Part shown: positions 24,386 to 32,423 of the stretch, in pieces
How positions within the stretch are numbered: the first letter of the stretch is position 1
Layout of the letters: each line of letters begins with the position of its first letter
Assembly: GCF_000308775.1 (NCBI RefSeq)
Contig: NZ_BAGJ01000268.1
Span: forward strand, 1-64,000
Length of the DNA: 64,000 bases
Origin: Nocardia testacea NBRC 100365
GTDB taxonomy: Bacteria; Actinomycetota; Actinomycetes; Mycobacteriales; Mycobacteriaceae
Direction: 5' to 3'
Translations under genes and position numbers: made by a program
Notes under the pieces: model-generated
What the model saw: the letters and a program-made list of their open reading frames with translations, nothing else
What the model was told of the DNA's origin: nothing
The model's database searches: none

Positions 24386-25558
24386 ATGAACCGCGCCACC
24401 GGCGATGTGCACGCGTTCGAAGCCCGCGCCACCGACGCCGACCTCGCCGATCTGCGCGCGCGATTGGCCGCGGCGCGGCTGCCGGAAGCCGAGACGGTCC
24501 ATCCCGCCCCACCTGGCCCGCGCCGCTGGGACCAGGGCGTTCCGCTCGCCGACCTCATCGACGTGGTGAACTACTGGCGCACCGGGTACGACTGGCGGTC
24601 GTTCGAAGCCCGTCTCGATCGGATCGGCCAGTACCGCACGACCATCGACGGTCTGGGAATCCACTTCCTGCACCGTCGCTCCGCGCGGGCGGATGCCACT
24701 CCGCTGATTGTGACGCACGGCTGGCCGGGCAGTATCGCCGAGTTCATCGATGTCGTGGACGAGCTGGCAGACCCGGAAGAGACAGACGCGCCGGCGTTCC
24801 ACGTCGTGGTTCCGTCGTTGCCGGGTTTCGGCTACAGCGACAAGCCGGCCACCACCGGATGGGGGACCGAAAAGATTGCGGCCGCATGGGTGGAACTGAT
24901 GGGCAGGCTGGGCTACCGCAGGTTCGCCGCCCACGGCGGCGACTGGGGAGGCAATATCACCACAGTTCTCGGCGGCCGGTTCCCGGCGCACGTTCTGGGC
25001 ATCCACACGACATTCGCGGAGGCCCCGCCCGGGGTGACAACCGACGGGCTGACAGCTGTCGAACGTGCCTGGACCGAGGAAACCCGCCATTTCTGGCGCC
25101 ATCGCGCGGCGTACGCGAAGCAGCAGGCGACCCGGCCGCAGACCATCGGCTACTCGCTCGTCGACTCACCGGTCGGGCTTCTCGCCTGGATCCTCGACAA
25201 ATTCGCCGAGTGGACCGATACCCGGGACAGCCCGTTCGAGACGATCTCCAGAGACCGCATTCTCGACGACGTCACCCTGTACTGGCTGACGCGGACCGGT
25301 GCCTCGGCCGCCCGCATCTACTACGAAAGCCACAACTCGCTCGACCCCGAACTCCGGGTCGACGTCCCGTCGGCGATCACCATGTATCCCCGCGATATCG
25401 AGAGGTGCCCGCGGCCCTGGGCCGAGAAGCGATACCGGCAGATCGTCCGATGGAGGTCGGCCGAAACCGGGGGCCATTTCCCCTCCCTGGAGGTTCCCGG
25501 GTATTTCGTCGAGGATCTGCGCGAAGGCCTCGCGGCAGTGCTGGCCGCCGGTCGGTGA
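24386..25558 (+). CDS. Epoxide hydrolase of the EHN/alpha-beta hydrolase family
   Basis: This 390-residue protein has the N-terminal epoxide hydrolase lid domain (VHAFEARATDADLADLRARL, WRTGYDWRSFEARLDRIGQY) and an alpha/beta hydrolase domain. The oxyanion loop is THGWPGSIAEF, the nucleophile Asp sits in AAHGGDWGGN, and the catalytic His in GGHFPSLEVP. Y330-type tyrosines are present in ARIYYESHN. It should open epoxides to vicinal diols. I chose the ATG at 24386 because the family begins here; the longer open frame is antisense to the CGNR gene. Regulation by the divergent CGNR protein is likely. Confidence 0.9.
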   Translation: MNRATGDVHAFEARATDADLADLRARLAAARLPEAETVHPAPPGPRRWDQGVPLADLIDVVNYWRTGYDWRSFEARLDRIGQYRTTIDGLGIHFLHRRSARADATPLIVTHGWPGSIAEFIDVVDELADPEETDAPAFHVVVPSLPGFGYSDKPATTGWGTEKIAAAWVELMGRLGYRRFAAHGGDWGGNITTVLGGRFPAHVLGIHTTFAEAPPGVTTDGLTAVERAWTEETRHFWRHRAAYAKQQATRPQTIGYSLVDSPVGLLAWILDKFAEWTDTRDSPFETISRDRILDDVTLYWLTRTGASAARIYYESHNSLDPELRVDVPSAITMYPRDIERCPRPWAEKRYRQIVRWRSAETGGHFPSLEVPGYFVEDLREGLAAVLAAGR

Positions 25559-25602
25559 ACCCCGCCGCCGGCGGATATCGGCTCACCGGCCGCTCGCCCT
25601 GT

Positions 25603-26652
25603 TCAGGCGCTTTCGCGGGCGACGATGCGGTATCCGACATCCACCGTGGCCGACTCGACGGTGGTGCCGGCGAGCCGGGCGAGCAACAGGTCCGCGGCCC
25701 GGGTGCCGATGGCATCGATATCCACGCTGACAGTGGTCAGCGCTGGATTGAGATGCCGGGACATCTCGAAATCGCCGAATCCGGTGATGGCCAGTCGATC
25801 CGGAACCGCGATACCGCGACGCTGCGCGGCGAGTACGGCGGCAACGGCGAAGACGTCGGTGGCGAACATGACCGCGGACGCCTCCGGAAAGCGTTCGAGG
25901 GTGGTATCGAGCAGGGCGACACCGGTGTCCATGGAGATATCGCGATCGGGGAGTTCGACGATCCGGACCGGTTCCCCGGGGAGGAGTTCGCCGACGGCGC
26001 GGGTGAATCCGTCGCGCCGGCGCAGCGCGCGGGCGTCTCCGGAGCCGATCGTGCCCGCGAAGACCAGCTTGCGGTGGCCACGGGCGACGAGGTGGCGCAC
26101 CAGGTCACCGGTGGCCGATTCGTTGGAGAAACCGACGAGGGTATCCATGGGGTCGTCGATCCAATCCCAGGTCTCCACGACGGGCGCGCCGTAATTGCGC
26201 AGCAGCCGCAACGTTTCCGGGGTGTGCAGCGTACCGACGATGAAGAACCCGTCGGGGCGGCGCTGGATGAACCCGCGCACCAGGTCTTCTTCGCGTTCGG
26301 GGTGATAGTCGGTGTAGCCGACGATCAATTGGTAGCCGGCGGGGGTGAGCCGGGTGGCGGCGGCGCGCAGGGTGTCGGAGAAGATCGAGGTGGAGATTAC
26401 CGGCAGGATCGCGGCAATGGTGCGGCTGCGGTTGGAGGCCAGGCTGCTCGCGGCCAGATTCGGTAGGTAGCCGGTCTCGGCGATGGCGCGTTCGACCCGG
26501 TGGCGCGTCTCCTCGGAGACCTGATCCGGGAAACTCAGTGCCCGGGACACGGTCTGCGCCGAGACACCGGCGGCACGGCCGACATCCTGCATGGTGACCG
26601 ACTTCGTGGACGATTTGGCGCGTACGCGCCGGCGCCGCTCCACTCCGGCCAC
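25603..26652 (-). CDS. LacI-family repressor of the neighbouring sugar-acid-like operon
   Basis: This 349-residue protein starts at GTG 26652, with GGGAGG upstream. The DNA-binding head is VTMQDVGRAAGVSAQTVSRA with the hinge LAASSLASNRS, followed by a periplasmic-binding-like sensor domain (AILPVISTSIFSDTLRA, DGFFIVGT, ITGFGDFEMSRHLNPALTTV). It resembles gluconate-type members of the family. It is divergent from a six-gene catabolic operon, and a tandem operator lies in the shared region at 26775-26798. It probably represses the operon until a substrate or intermediate binds. Confidence 0.9.
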   Translation of the reverse strand: MAGVERRRRVRAKSSTKSVTMQDVGRAAGVSAQTVSRALSFPDQVSEETRHRVERAIAETGYLPNLAASSLASNRSRTIAAILPVISTSIFSDTLRAAATRLTPAGYQLIVGYTDYHPEREEDLVRGFIQRRPDGFFIVGTLHTPETLRLLRNYGAPVVETWDWIDDPMDTLVGFSNESATGDLVRHLVARGHRKLVFAGTIGSGDARALRRRDGFTRAVGELLPGEPVRIVELPDRDISMDTGVALLDTTLERFPEASAVMFATDVFAVAAVLAAQRRGIAVPDRLAITGFGDFEMSRHLNPALTTVSVDIDAIGTRAADLLLARLAGTTVESATVDVGYRIVARESA

Positions 26653-26774
26653 GCCACCTCCCGAAACCCTGTCCCTCGCCGTGTGCGGAGCATACCTGTC
26701 CGGCCGGGCGCCGACCGGTCCGGCGCATTCACCGAATCGTAGCCACCGTGTCCGGAAGCTCGTCAGGCTCTTGC

Positions 26775-26798
26775 GTTACCGCTAACGTTACCGCTAAC
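26775..26798. promoter_or_regulatory. Tandem LacI-type operator
   Basis: GTTACCGCTAAC occurs twice head to tail with no spacer (26775-26786, 26787-26798). Each unit is a near-palindrome with a central CG, mismatched only at positions 5 and 8. The half-site GTTAC resembles the E. coli GntR operator core (TGTTACCGGTAACA). It lies 123 bp from the LacI start and 63 bp from the CoA-transferase start. Confidence 0.72.
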
Positions 26799-26860
26799 AT
26801 TCGTGGCGCAGGACACTATGTGACCACCCGTACAGTGGTCCCGAGGCAGGGAGAAGCAGG

Positions 26861-28075
26861 ATGAATGTGCTGGACGGTATCCGGGTACTGGATCTGTCGA
26901 TCGCCATGGCCGGACCGTTCGCTGCGCAGAAACTGGCTGATCTCGGAGCCGATGTGATCAAGGTCGAGCCGGTGAGCGGCGAATGGCAGCGTCACGTCTC
27001 GGCCGGCGGTGCGCGGGGCAACGAGGTCAATGCCTCATTTCTCTCGCTCAACCGCAATAAGCGTTCGCTATCGATGAACCTGAAGGACCCGAAAGGCCGC
27101 GAACTGCTGTACGAGCTGGTGCGCGGCGCGGACGTCTTTCTGCAGAACTACCGTCCGGGCGTGGCGGACCGGCTCGGCGTGGACTACGAGACCCTGCGGT
27201 CGATCAAACCGGACCTGGTCTACGTCTCGATGTCGGGCTACGGGGCGACCGGCCCCTACGCCGACCGGCCCGGCCAGGATGTCCTGCTCCAGGCGATGAG
27301 TGGCGGACTGGCGAGCGGACGGCGCACCGGCGAAGCACCGCGTCCGGCGCCGTTCTTCCTGGCGGACGCCATCACCGCCTACTCGGCGTTCGAGGGCGCG
27401 CTGGCGGCATTGTTCCACCGGGAACGCACCGGCGAGGGCCAGCTCGTGGAGATCAATATGCTCGATTCGATCATCGCGGCCCAGATGCAGGAGATCAGCG
27501 TGGCCACGGTCGGCGGGATCCGGCAGGAGCCTGCCGATCAGATCCACGCGCATTCCTACATCCGGGCGCCCTACGGTGTCTTTCCCACCTCCGACGGCCA
27601 TATCGCGCTGTCCTTCGCGGAGATGGACGCCTTGGCCGAGGTGTTCGACGACGACCGGTTCCGGCGCTACGACGCCGAACGCGACGGCTTCACCCATCGC
27701 GACGAGATCTCCGCTCTCGTCACCGAGAACCTGGCGGCGAACACCACCGCGCACTGGCTGGACGCGCTCGGCCGCGCCGGCGTCTGGGTGGGCCCCGTCT
27801 ACGACTACACGCAGCTGCGCACGGACCCGCAGGTGCGCCACAACCAGTCCTTCGTCGAATACGACCATCCCACCGAGGGCACCGTGGTGACCCCCGGATT
27901 CGCGTTCCGGCTGAGCAACCAGACCCAGAAGGTCTACCGGCCGGCGCCGCTCAACGGCCAGCACACCCAGGAAGTCCTGCTGGAACTCGGCGTGAGCACC
28001 GAGCGGATCGACGAGCTCGAATCCGCCGGCACCGTCCATCGCTACCGGTCTCCGGCCGTCTCCCGGATCTCCTGA
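26861..28075 (+). CDS. CaiB/BaiF-type CoA-transferase (family III)
   Basis: This 404-residue protein begins MNVLDGIRVLDLSIAMAGPFAAQ and shows LNRNKRSLSMNLKDPKGREL, VYVSMSGYGATGPYADRPGQD and FFLADAITAYSAFEGALAAL, with the catalytic Asp in LADAI. Family III enzymes move CoA between carboxylic acids through a covalent aspartyl intermediate. It heads the LacI-controlled operon. GGGAGAAGCAGG just before the ATG serves as ribosome site. Together with the MaoC hydratase it suggests that an acid is activated to a CoA ester and hydrated. Confidence 0.9.
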   Translation: MNVLDGIRVLDLSIAMAGPFAAQKLADLGADVIKVEPVSGEWQRHVSAGGARGNEVNASFLSLNRNKRSLSMNLKDPKGRELLYELVRGADVFLQNYRPGVADRLGVDYETLRSIKPDLVYVSMSGYGATGPYADRPGQDVLLQAMSGGLASGRRTGEAPRPAPFFLADAITAYSAFEGALAALFHRERTGEGQLVEINMLDSIIAAQMQEISVATVGGIRQEPADQIHAHSYIRAPYGVFPTSDGHIALSFAEMDALAEVFDDDRFRRYDAERDGFTHRDEISALVTENLAANTTAHWLDALGRAGVWVGPVYDYTQLRTDPQVRHNQSFVEYDHPTEGTVVTPGFAFRLSNQTQKVYRPAPLNGQHTQEVLLELGVSTERIDELESAGTVHRYRSPAVSRIS

Positions 28076-28100
28076 CCACGCATCACCGAAAGATCTCTCC

Positions 28101-29450
28101 ATGACTACAACCGCCCCACCGGTTCAGCAGGCGCGGCGCGCGGCCGCGGCCTCCGCCGTCGGCAGCCTCGTCGAATGGTACGACTTCGCGCTCTACGGCG
28201 CGGCCGCCGCTCTGGTCTTCAACACCTACTTCTTCGTCGACGCCAGCCCCACCACCGGCCTGCTGGCCTCGTTCGCCACCTTCGCGGTGGGCTATTTCGC
28301 CCGTCCGTTCGGTGGTGTGGTGTTCGGGCATCTCGGCGACAAGATCGGCCGCAAACCGGTCATGATCGTCACGCTCGGCATCATGGGCGTTTCCACCGCG
28401 CTCATCGGACTGTTGCCGAGTTATCACTCGATCGGCCTCGCCGCGCCGATCCTGCTGGTCCTGCTGCGAATCGTGCAGGGGCTCGGGGCGGGCGCGGAAT
28501 ACGCCGGTGCGGTCGTGCTGTCGTCGGAGGCAGCGCCGCGCGGTCACCGCGGGTTCTATGCCTCGTGGTCGGGTGGGGGCGTCTGGCTCGGTTCGGCGCT
28601 GGGCCTGGGCACTTTTCAGGTCGTACTGTGGCTGACCGGGGACAGTTTCGACCAGTGGGGCTGGCGGATCCCGTTCCTGCTGAGCCTGGTCATGCTGGTG
28701 ATCAGCCTCTACATCCGGCGCCGGGTCACCGAGACCGAGAGCTTCGAACAGGCGAAGACCGACGGGACGAAGATCCCGCTGCTGGAACTGTTCCGCACGG
28801 CCAAGGGCCGGCTGGCCCTGAGTCTCGGCTCGAACTTCATGCTCTCCGGGTTCTCCTATATCCCGCAGGTCTGGGCGCTGAGCTACCTGACCAACGATAT
28901 CGGTCTGGCGGCCATGGCCGGACTCGGTATCAATGCCGTGGTACTGGTGGCGGGGGCGGCGTTCATGCCGGTCTTCGGCCGGGTGGGGGACCGGTTCGGC
29001 CGGCGCAGGCTGTTCCTGTTCGGCGCCGGATTCGGCATCGTCTGGGCGTTCCCCATGTTCGCCCTGATCGACACCCGGGTCCCCGCGCTGATCATCCTCG
29101 CGCTGGTAGTGTGCTTCGTCGGCGCGGTGGCCACCTGTTATGCGGCCCAGGCCGCGTTCCTGGCCGAGATGTTCCCGCCGGCCATGCGCTATTCGGGGGT
29201 GGCCTTCGCCCGTGAGGTGAGCGGCGCCCTGCTCGGGGGCACCACTCCGCTCATCGCCACCGCCATGTTCGCCGGCTTCGGGCACTGGTGGCCGGTGGCG
29301 GTGTGGATGGTGTGCATGGCGACCGTCGCGTTCGTCTCCGTCTACCTGTCGAAGCGCTATCGCAGCGATGCCGACCAGAGCAGCGACGACCACTTCAACC
29401 ATGTGACCGACCGCCCGAGCGGCACGGTGTTCCAAGGAGCGAACGTATGA
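28101..29450 (+). CDS. MFS transporter of the metabolite:H+ symporter (MHS) family
   Basis: This 449-residue membrane protein has the MHS entry motifs SLVEWYDFALYG and RPFGGVVFGHLGDKIGRKP between helices 2 and 3, and the second-half repeat GRVGDRFGRRRLFL. About twelve membrane segments are expected. MHS members import dicarboxylates, sugar acids, shikimate or betaine with protons. It lies 25 nt after the CoA-transferase and overlaps the MaoC gene, so it should import the operon's substrate. Confidence 0.9.
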   Translation: MTTTAPPVQQARRAAAASAVGSLVEWYDFALYGAAAALVFNTYFFVDASPTTGLLASFATFAVGYFARPFGGVVFGHLGDKIGRKPVMIVTLGIMGVSTALIGLLPSYHSIGLAAPILLVLLRIVQGLGAGAEYAGAVVLSSEAAPRGHRGFYASWSGGGVWLGSALGLGTFQVVLWLTGDSFDQWGWRIPFLLSLVMLVISLYIRRRVTETESFEQAKTDGTKIPLLELFRTAKGRLALSLGSNFMLSGFSYIPQVWALSYLTNDIGLAAMAGLGINAVVLVAGAAFMPVFGRVGDRFGRRRLFLFGAGFGIVWAFPMFALIDTRVPALIILALVVCFVGAVATCYAAQAAFLAEMFPPAMRYSGVAFAREVSGALLGGTTPLIATAMFAGFGHWWPVAVWMVCMATVAFVSVYLSKRYRSDADQSSDDHFNHVTDRPSGTVFQGANV

Positions 29451-29914
29451 CCACCCCCGAATTCCGGGACCGGTATTTCGAGGAGTACGTACTGGGTGAA
29501 ACGGCGAACGGGGGCACCCGCGTCATCGAAACCGCCGATATCGCCCGGTTCGCCGACCTCACCGGTGACCACCACCCGGCCCATACCGATCCCGGCTACG
29601 CCGAGCCGAAGTTCGGCAGCGTGATCGCCCACGGTGTACTCACCTTCGGGGTGGTCGTCGGGCTCACCGTCGAATACAACGGCCGCGCCGTCGCCTACGG
29701 CTACGACCGGATCCGATTTCCCCGGCCGGTCCTGCCCGGCGACACCGTGCGGGCGACCGCCGAGGTCGTCGACCTCGCCGAACACCGCAACCCGGGGATC
29801 GGCCTGGTCACCAAGCAGTACACCGGCGTCAACCAGCGCGGTGACACGGTGCTGGTCTGCAAACACGTACTCGCCGTCGACCGTATGCCGCACACCGAGG
29901 AGCCCAACGAATGA
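29447..29914 (+). CDS. MaoC-like (R)-specific hydratase
   Basis: This 155-residue single hot-dog domain contains FADLTGDHHPAHTDPGYAE and SVIAHGVLTFGVVVGL, the hydratase-2 motif with the catalytic Asp and His. It should add or remove water at an enoyl-CoA double bond. The ATG overlaps the transporter stop (29447-29450), and its own stop overlaps the dehydrogenase start, so translation is coupled on both sides. Mesaconyl-CoA-like hydratases belong to the same family, but specificity is open. Confidence 0.88.
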   Translation: MTTPEFRDRYFEEYVLGETANGGTRVIETADIARFADLTGDHHPAHTDPGYAEPKFGSVIAHGVLTFGVVVGLTVEYNGRAVAYGYDRIRFPRPVLPGDTVRATAEVVDLAEHRNPGIGLVTKQYTGVNQRGDTVLVCKHVLAVDRMPHTEEPNE

Positions 29915-31299
29915 CCGATATCGCGGAGGTCGAGAAGATCCTCGCCGCAGCGCATCTGGCCCGCCGTCCGGCCCGGCGCGCGGCGGCGGGCGAGCGCGCG
30001 GCCTGGCTGCGTTCGATCGCCCGGGGGCTCGACGCCGAGGCCGGCAACCTCGCCGACCTCGCCCACCGGGAGACCGCGCTGCCGCTGCCGCGACTGCGCA
30101 ACGAACTGGTGCGCACCGCCTTCCAGGCCCGCCTCTTCGCCGACCGTCTCGAGCAGGGCACCCTGTTCGAGACGCGGGTCGATCCGGCCGACCCGGACTG
30201 GCCCATGGGCGCACGCCCCGATATCCGGCGCGGCTATGTGCCGATCGGCCCGGTGCTGGTCTTCGCGGCCAGTAACTTCCCGTTCGCCTTCTCCGTCGCC
30301 GGTGGCGATACCGTGAGTGCGCTGGCGGCGGGCTGCCCGGTCGTGGTCAAGGCCCATGAGGGTCATCCGGAACTGTCCCGGGTGACGGCCCGGCTGGTCA
30401 CCGACCGGCTGCGCGACGCCGGCGCGCCCGAGGGACTCTTCGGCCTGATCGAAGGAAAACAGGCCGGGGTCGAGGCCGTCGGGGACCGGCGGATCCGCGC
30501 GGTCGGTTTCACCGGTTCCGAGGCCGGGGGACGCGCGCTCTTCGATCTGGCGGTCTCGCGTCCGGATCCCATTCCGTTCTACGGCGAACTCGGCAGCACC
30601 AACCCGGTCCTGGTGACCCGCGCGGGGTGGGCCGCCCGCGCCGACGAGATCGTCACCGGATTCGCCGATTCCGCCACCCTCGGCTCCGGACAGTTCTGTA
30701 CCAAACCCGGCGTCGTACTGGTGCCTGACCTGGGCGGTTTCCTCGACCGGCTGACCCTGCCCGCCGTGGGCCCCATGCTCAACGCGCGGATCGCCGACGG
30801 ATTCGGCGCGGCGCTCGCGGCGGTGGCGCGGCATCCGGAGGTCGAGACCGCGCGTACCGGGCCGCACACGCCCGATGCGCCCAGCGCCGAGATACTCACC
30901 ACCACCGCGCCCGCCGTGCTGGCCGATCCGGCGCTCGTCACCACCGAGATCTTCGGGCCGGCCGCGGTGCTCGTCGAATACGCCGACGCGGCGCAGGCAT
31001 TGGCGGTACTGGAACTGGTGGCGGGCACCCTCACCGCGACCGTGCAGGGCGCCGAGGAATCCGACGAGCAGGCCGCCGACGCCATCGATGTGCTCGCCGA
31101 ACGCGCGGGCCGGATCATCTGGAACCAGTGGCCCACGGGGGTGACGGTGAGCGACGCCCAGCAACACGGCGGCCCGTGGCCCGCCACCACCGCGCCCGTC
31201 TCGACCTCGGTCGGCACCGCGGCCGCGCTGCGGTTCGCGCGGCCGGTCGCCTACCAGAACCTGCCCGCCGCGACGCTGCCCGCGGAGTTGCGCCGATGA
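29911..31299 (+). CDS. Aldehyde dehydrogenase, alpha-ketoglutaric semialdehyde (2,5-dioxovalerate) type
   Basis: This 462-residue enzyme has FAASNFPFAFSVAGGDTVSA at the cofactor site, FYGELGSTNPVLV with the general-base Glu, and LGSGQFCTKPGVVLVP with the catalytic Cys. These match the ketoglutarate-semialdehyde dehydrogenase branch, the last step of oxidative pentose or sugar-acid pathways (XylA in the Caulobacter Weimberg route). Its partner FAH-fold gene two positions later supports that reading. Both ends overlap neighbours by 4 nt. Product would be 2-oxoglutarate if the assignment is right. Confidence 0.85.
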   Translation: MTDIAEVEKILAAAHLARRPARRAAAGERAAWLRSIARGLDAEAGNLADLAHRETALPLPRLRNELVRTAFQARLFADRLEQGTLFETRVDPADPDWPMGARPDIRRGYVPIGPVLVFAASNFPFAFSVAGGDTVSALAAGCPVVVKAHEGHPELSRVTARLVTDRLRDAGAPEGLFGLIEGKQAGVEAVGDRRIRAVGFTGSEAGGRALFDLAVSRPDPIPFYGELGSTNPVLVTRAGWAARADEIVTGFADSATLGSGQFCTKPGVVLVPDLGGFLDRLTLPAVGPMLNARIADGFGAALAAVARHPEVETARTGPHTPDAPSAEILTTTAPAVLADPALVTTEIFGPAAVLVEYADAAQALAVLELVAGTLTATVQGAEESDEQAADAIDVLAERAGRIIWNQWPTGVTVSDAQQHGGPWPATTAPVSTSVGTAAALRFARPVAYQNLPAATLPAELRR

Positions 31300-32423
31300 C
31301 GGAGTGGGCGGGTCTCACCTGGGATCATCCGCGCGGTTATCGGGCGCTGCGGGCGGCGACCGGGCATCCGGACGCCCCGGGCTGCGCGATCCGCTGGGAC
31401 ATCCAGCCGCTCGAAGGGTTCGAATCGGCGCCCATCGCGGAGACGGCGCAACGTTACGACCTGGTGGTCCTGGACCATCCGCACGTCGGCGAGGCGATCG
31501 AGACCGGCGCGCTGCAACCGCTCGACGGGCTCTTCACACCCGCCGAACTGGCCACCTGGCGAGCCGCGAGCGTCGGGCCGTCGCTGCGGTCCTACGAGAT
31601 GGCGGGCCGGCTGTGGGCGGTGCCGCTGGACGCCGCCACCCAGGTCTGCGTGCGCCGGGACGGCGGGATCCCGGTACCCGACACCTGGTCGCAGGCCGTG
31701 GAACTGGCCGGGCAGGTGGAGGCCGCGGTCCCGACCTCCGGGCCGCATCTGTTCCTCACCCTGTGCGGCATAGCCGTGGCGCACGGCGCCCACCCCGGCG
31801 ACAACGACATATTCCTCGACGAGTCCGAATTCGACGAGGCGATCGATACGCTGCGGCATTTCGTCGCGGACCGGCCCACCACGGGTAACGACAACCCCAT
31901 CGCCCTGCTGGAGCGTATGGCCGCCGGCGACGGACCGGACTTCTGCCCACACGTCTACGGCTATGTGAACTACAGCCGTCGCCCGCGCCCCTTGCTTTTC
32001 GGAGACGCACCGCGCGGCCGGGCCGGGCGGCGCGGATCGGTCCTGGGCGGCACGGGTATCGCCTTCAGCAGCCGCTGCACCCCGGACGGCGCCCTGCTCG
32101 ACCACGTGCGCTGGCTCATGTCCGCCGACGCCCAGCGCCGGTTCGTTCCCGCCGAAGAGGGACAGCCGGGGCTCGCCGCCGCCTGGGACGACGACGCCGT
32201 CAACGCCGGCAGCCGCGACTTCTACCGGGCGACCCGGGCGACCATCGAGGACGCCTGGGTCCGGCCCCGGCACGCGGGCGCCATCGCCTTCCAGGACGCG
32301 GGCGCCGCGGCAGTGCGGGCCTGCCTGTTCGACCACCGCGACATCGGCCGGCTCACCCGTGAGGTGAACGAGAGTTTCGAGCGCAGTCTCGGGCCGGCCC
32401 CGACCCCGAGGACCGTATCGTGA
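31296..32423 (+). CDS. Solute-binding-protein-like protein without a signal peptide
   Basis: This 375-residue protein begins MTEWAGLTWDHPRGYRAL with no signal peptide or lipobox. The body looks like a family 1 extracellular solute-binding protein: DLVVLDHPHVGEAIETGALQ, MAGRLWAVPLDAATQVCVRR, GGTGIAFSSRCTPDGALLDH and LMSADAQRRFVPAEEGQPGL. The start is fixed by the ATGA overlap with the dehydrogenase, so a lost leader is unlikely. A binding-protein fold in the cytosol of a catabolic operon without ABC genes suggests a sensor, chaperone or carrier role (inference). Confidence 0.72.
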   Translation: MTEWAGLTWDHPRGYRALRAATGHPDAPGCAIRWDIQPLEGFESAPIAETAQRYDLVVLDHPHVGEAIETGALQPLDGLFTPAELATWRAASVGPSLRSYEMAGRLWAVPLDAATQVCVRRDGGIPVPDTWSQAVELAGQVEAAVPTSGPHLFLTLCGIAVAHGAHPGDNDIFLDESEFDEAIDTLRHFVADRPTTGNDNPIALLERMAAGDGPDFCPHVYGYVNYSRRPRPLLFGDAPRGRAGRRGSVLGGTGIAFSSRCTPDGALLDHVRWLMSADAQRRFVPAEEGQPGLAAAWDDDAVNAGSRDFYRATRATIEDAWVRPRHAGAIAFQDAGAAAVRACLFDHRDIGRLTREVNESFERSLGPAPTPRTVS

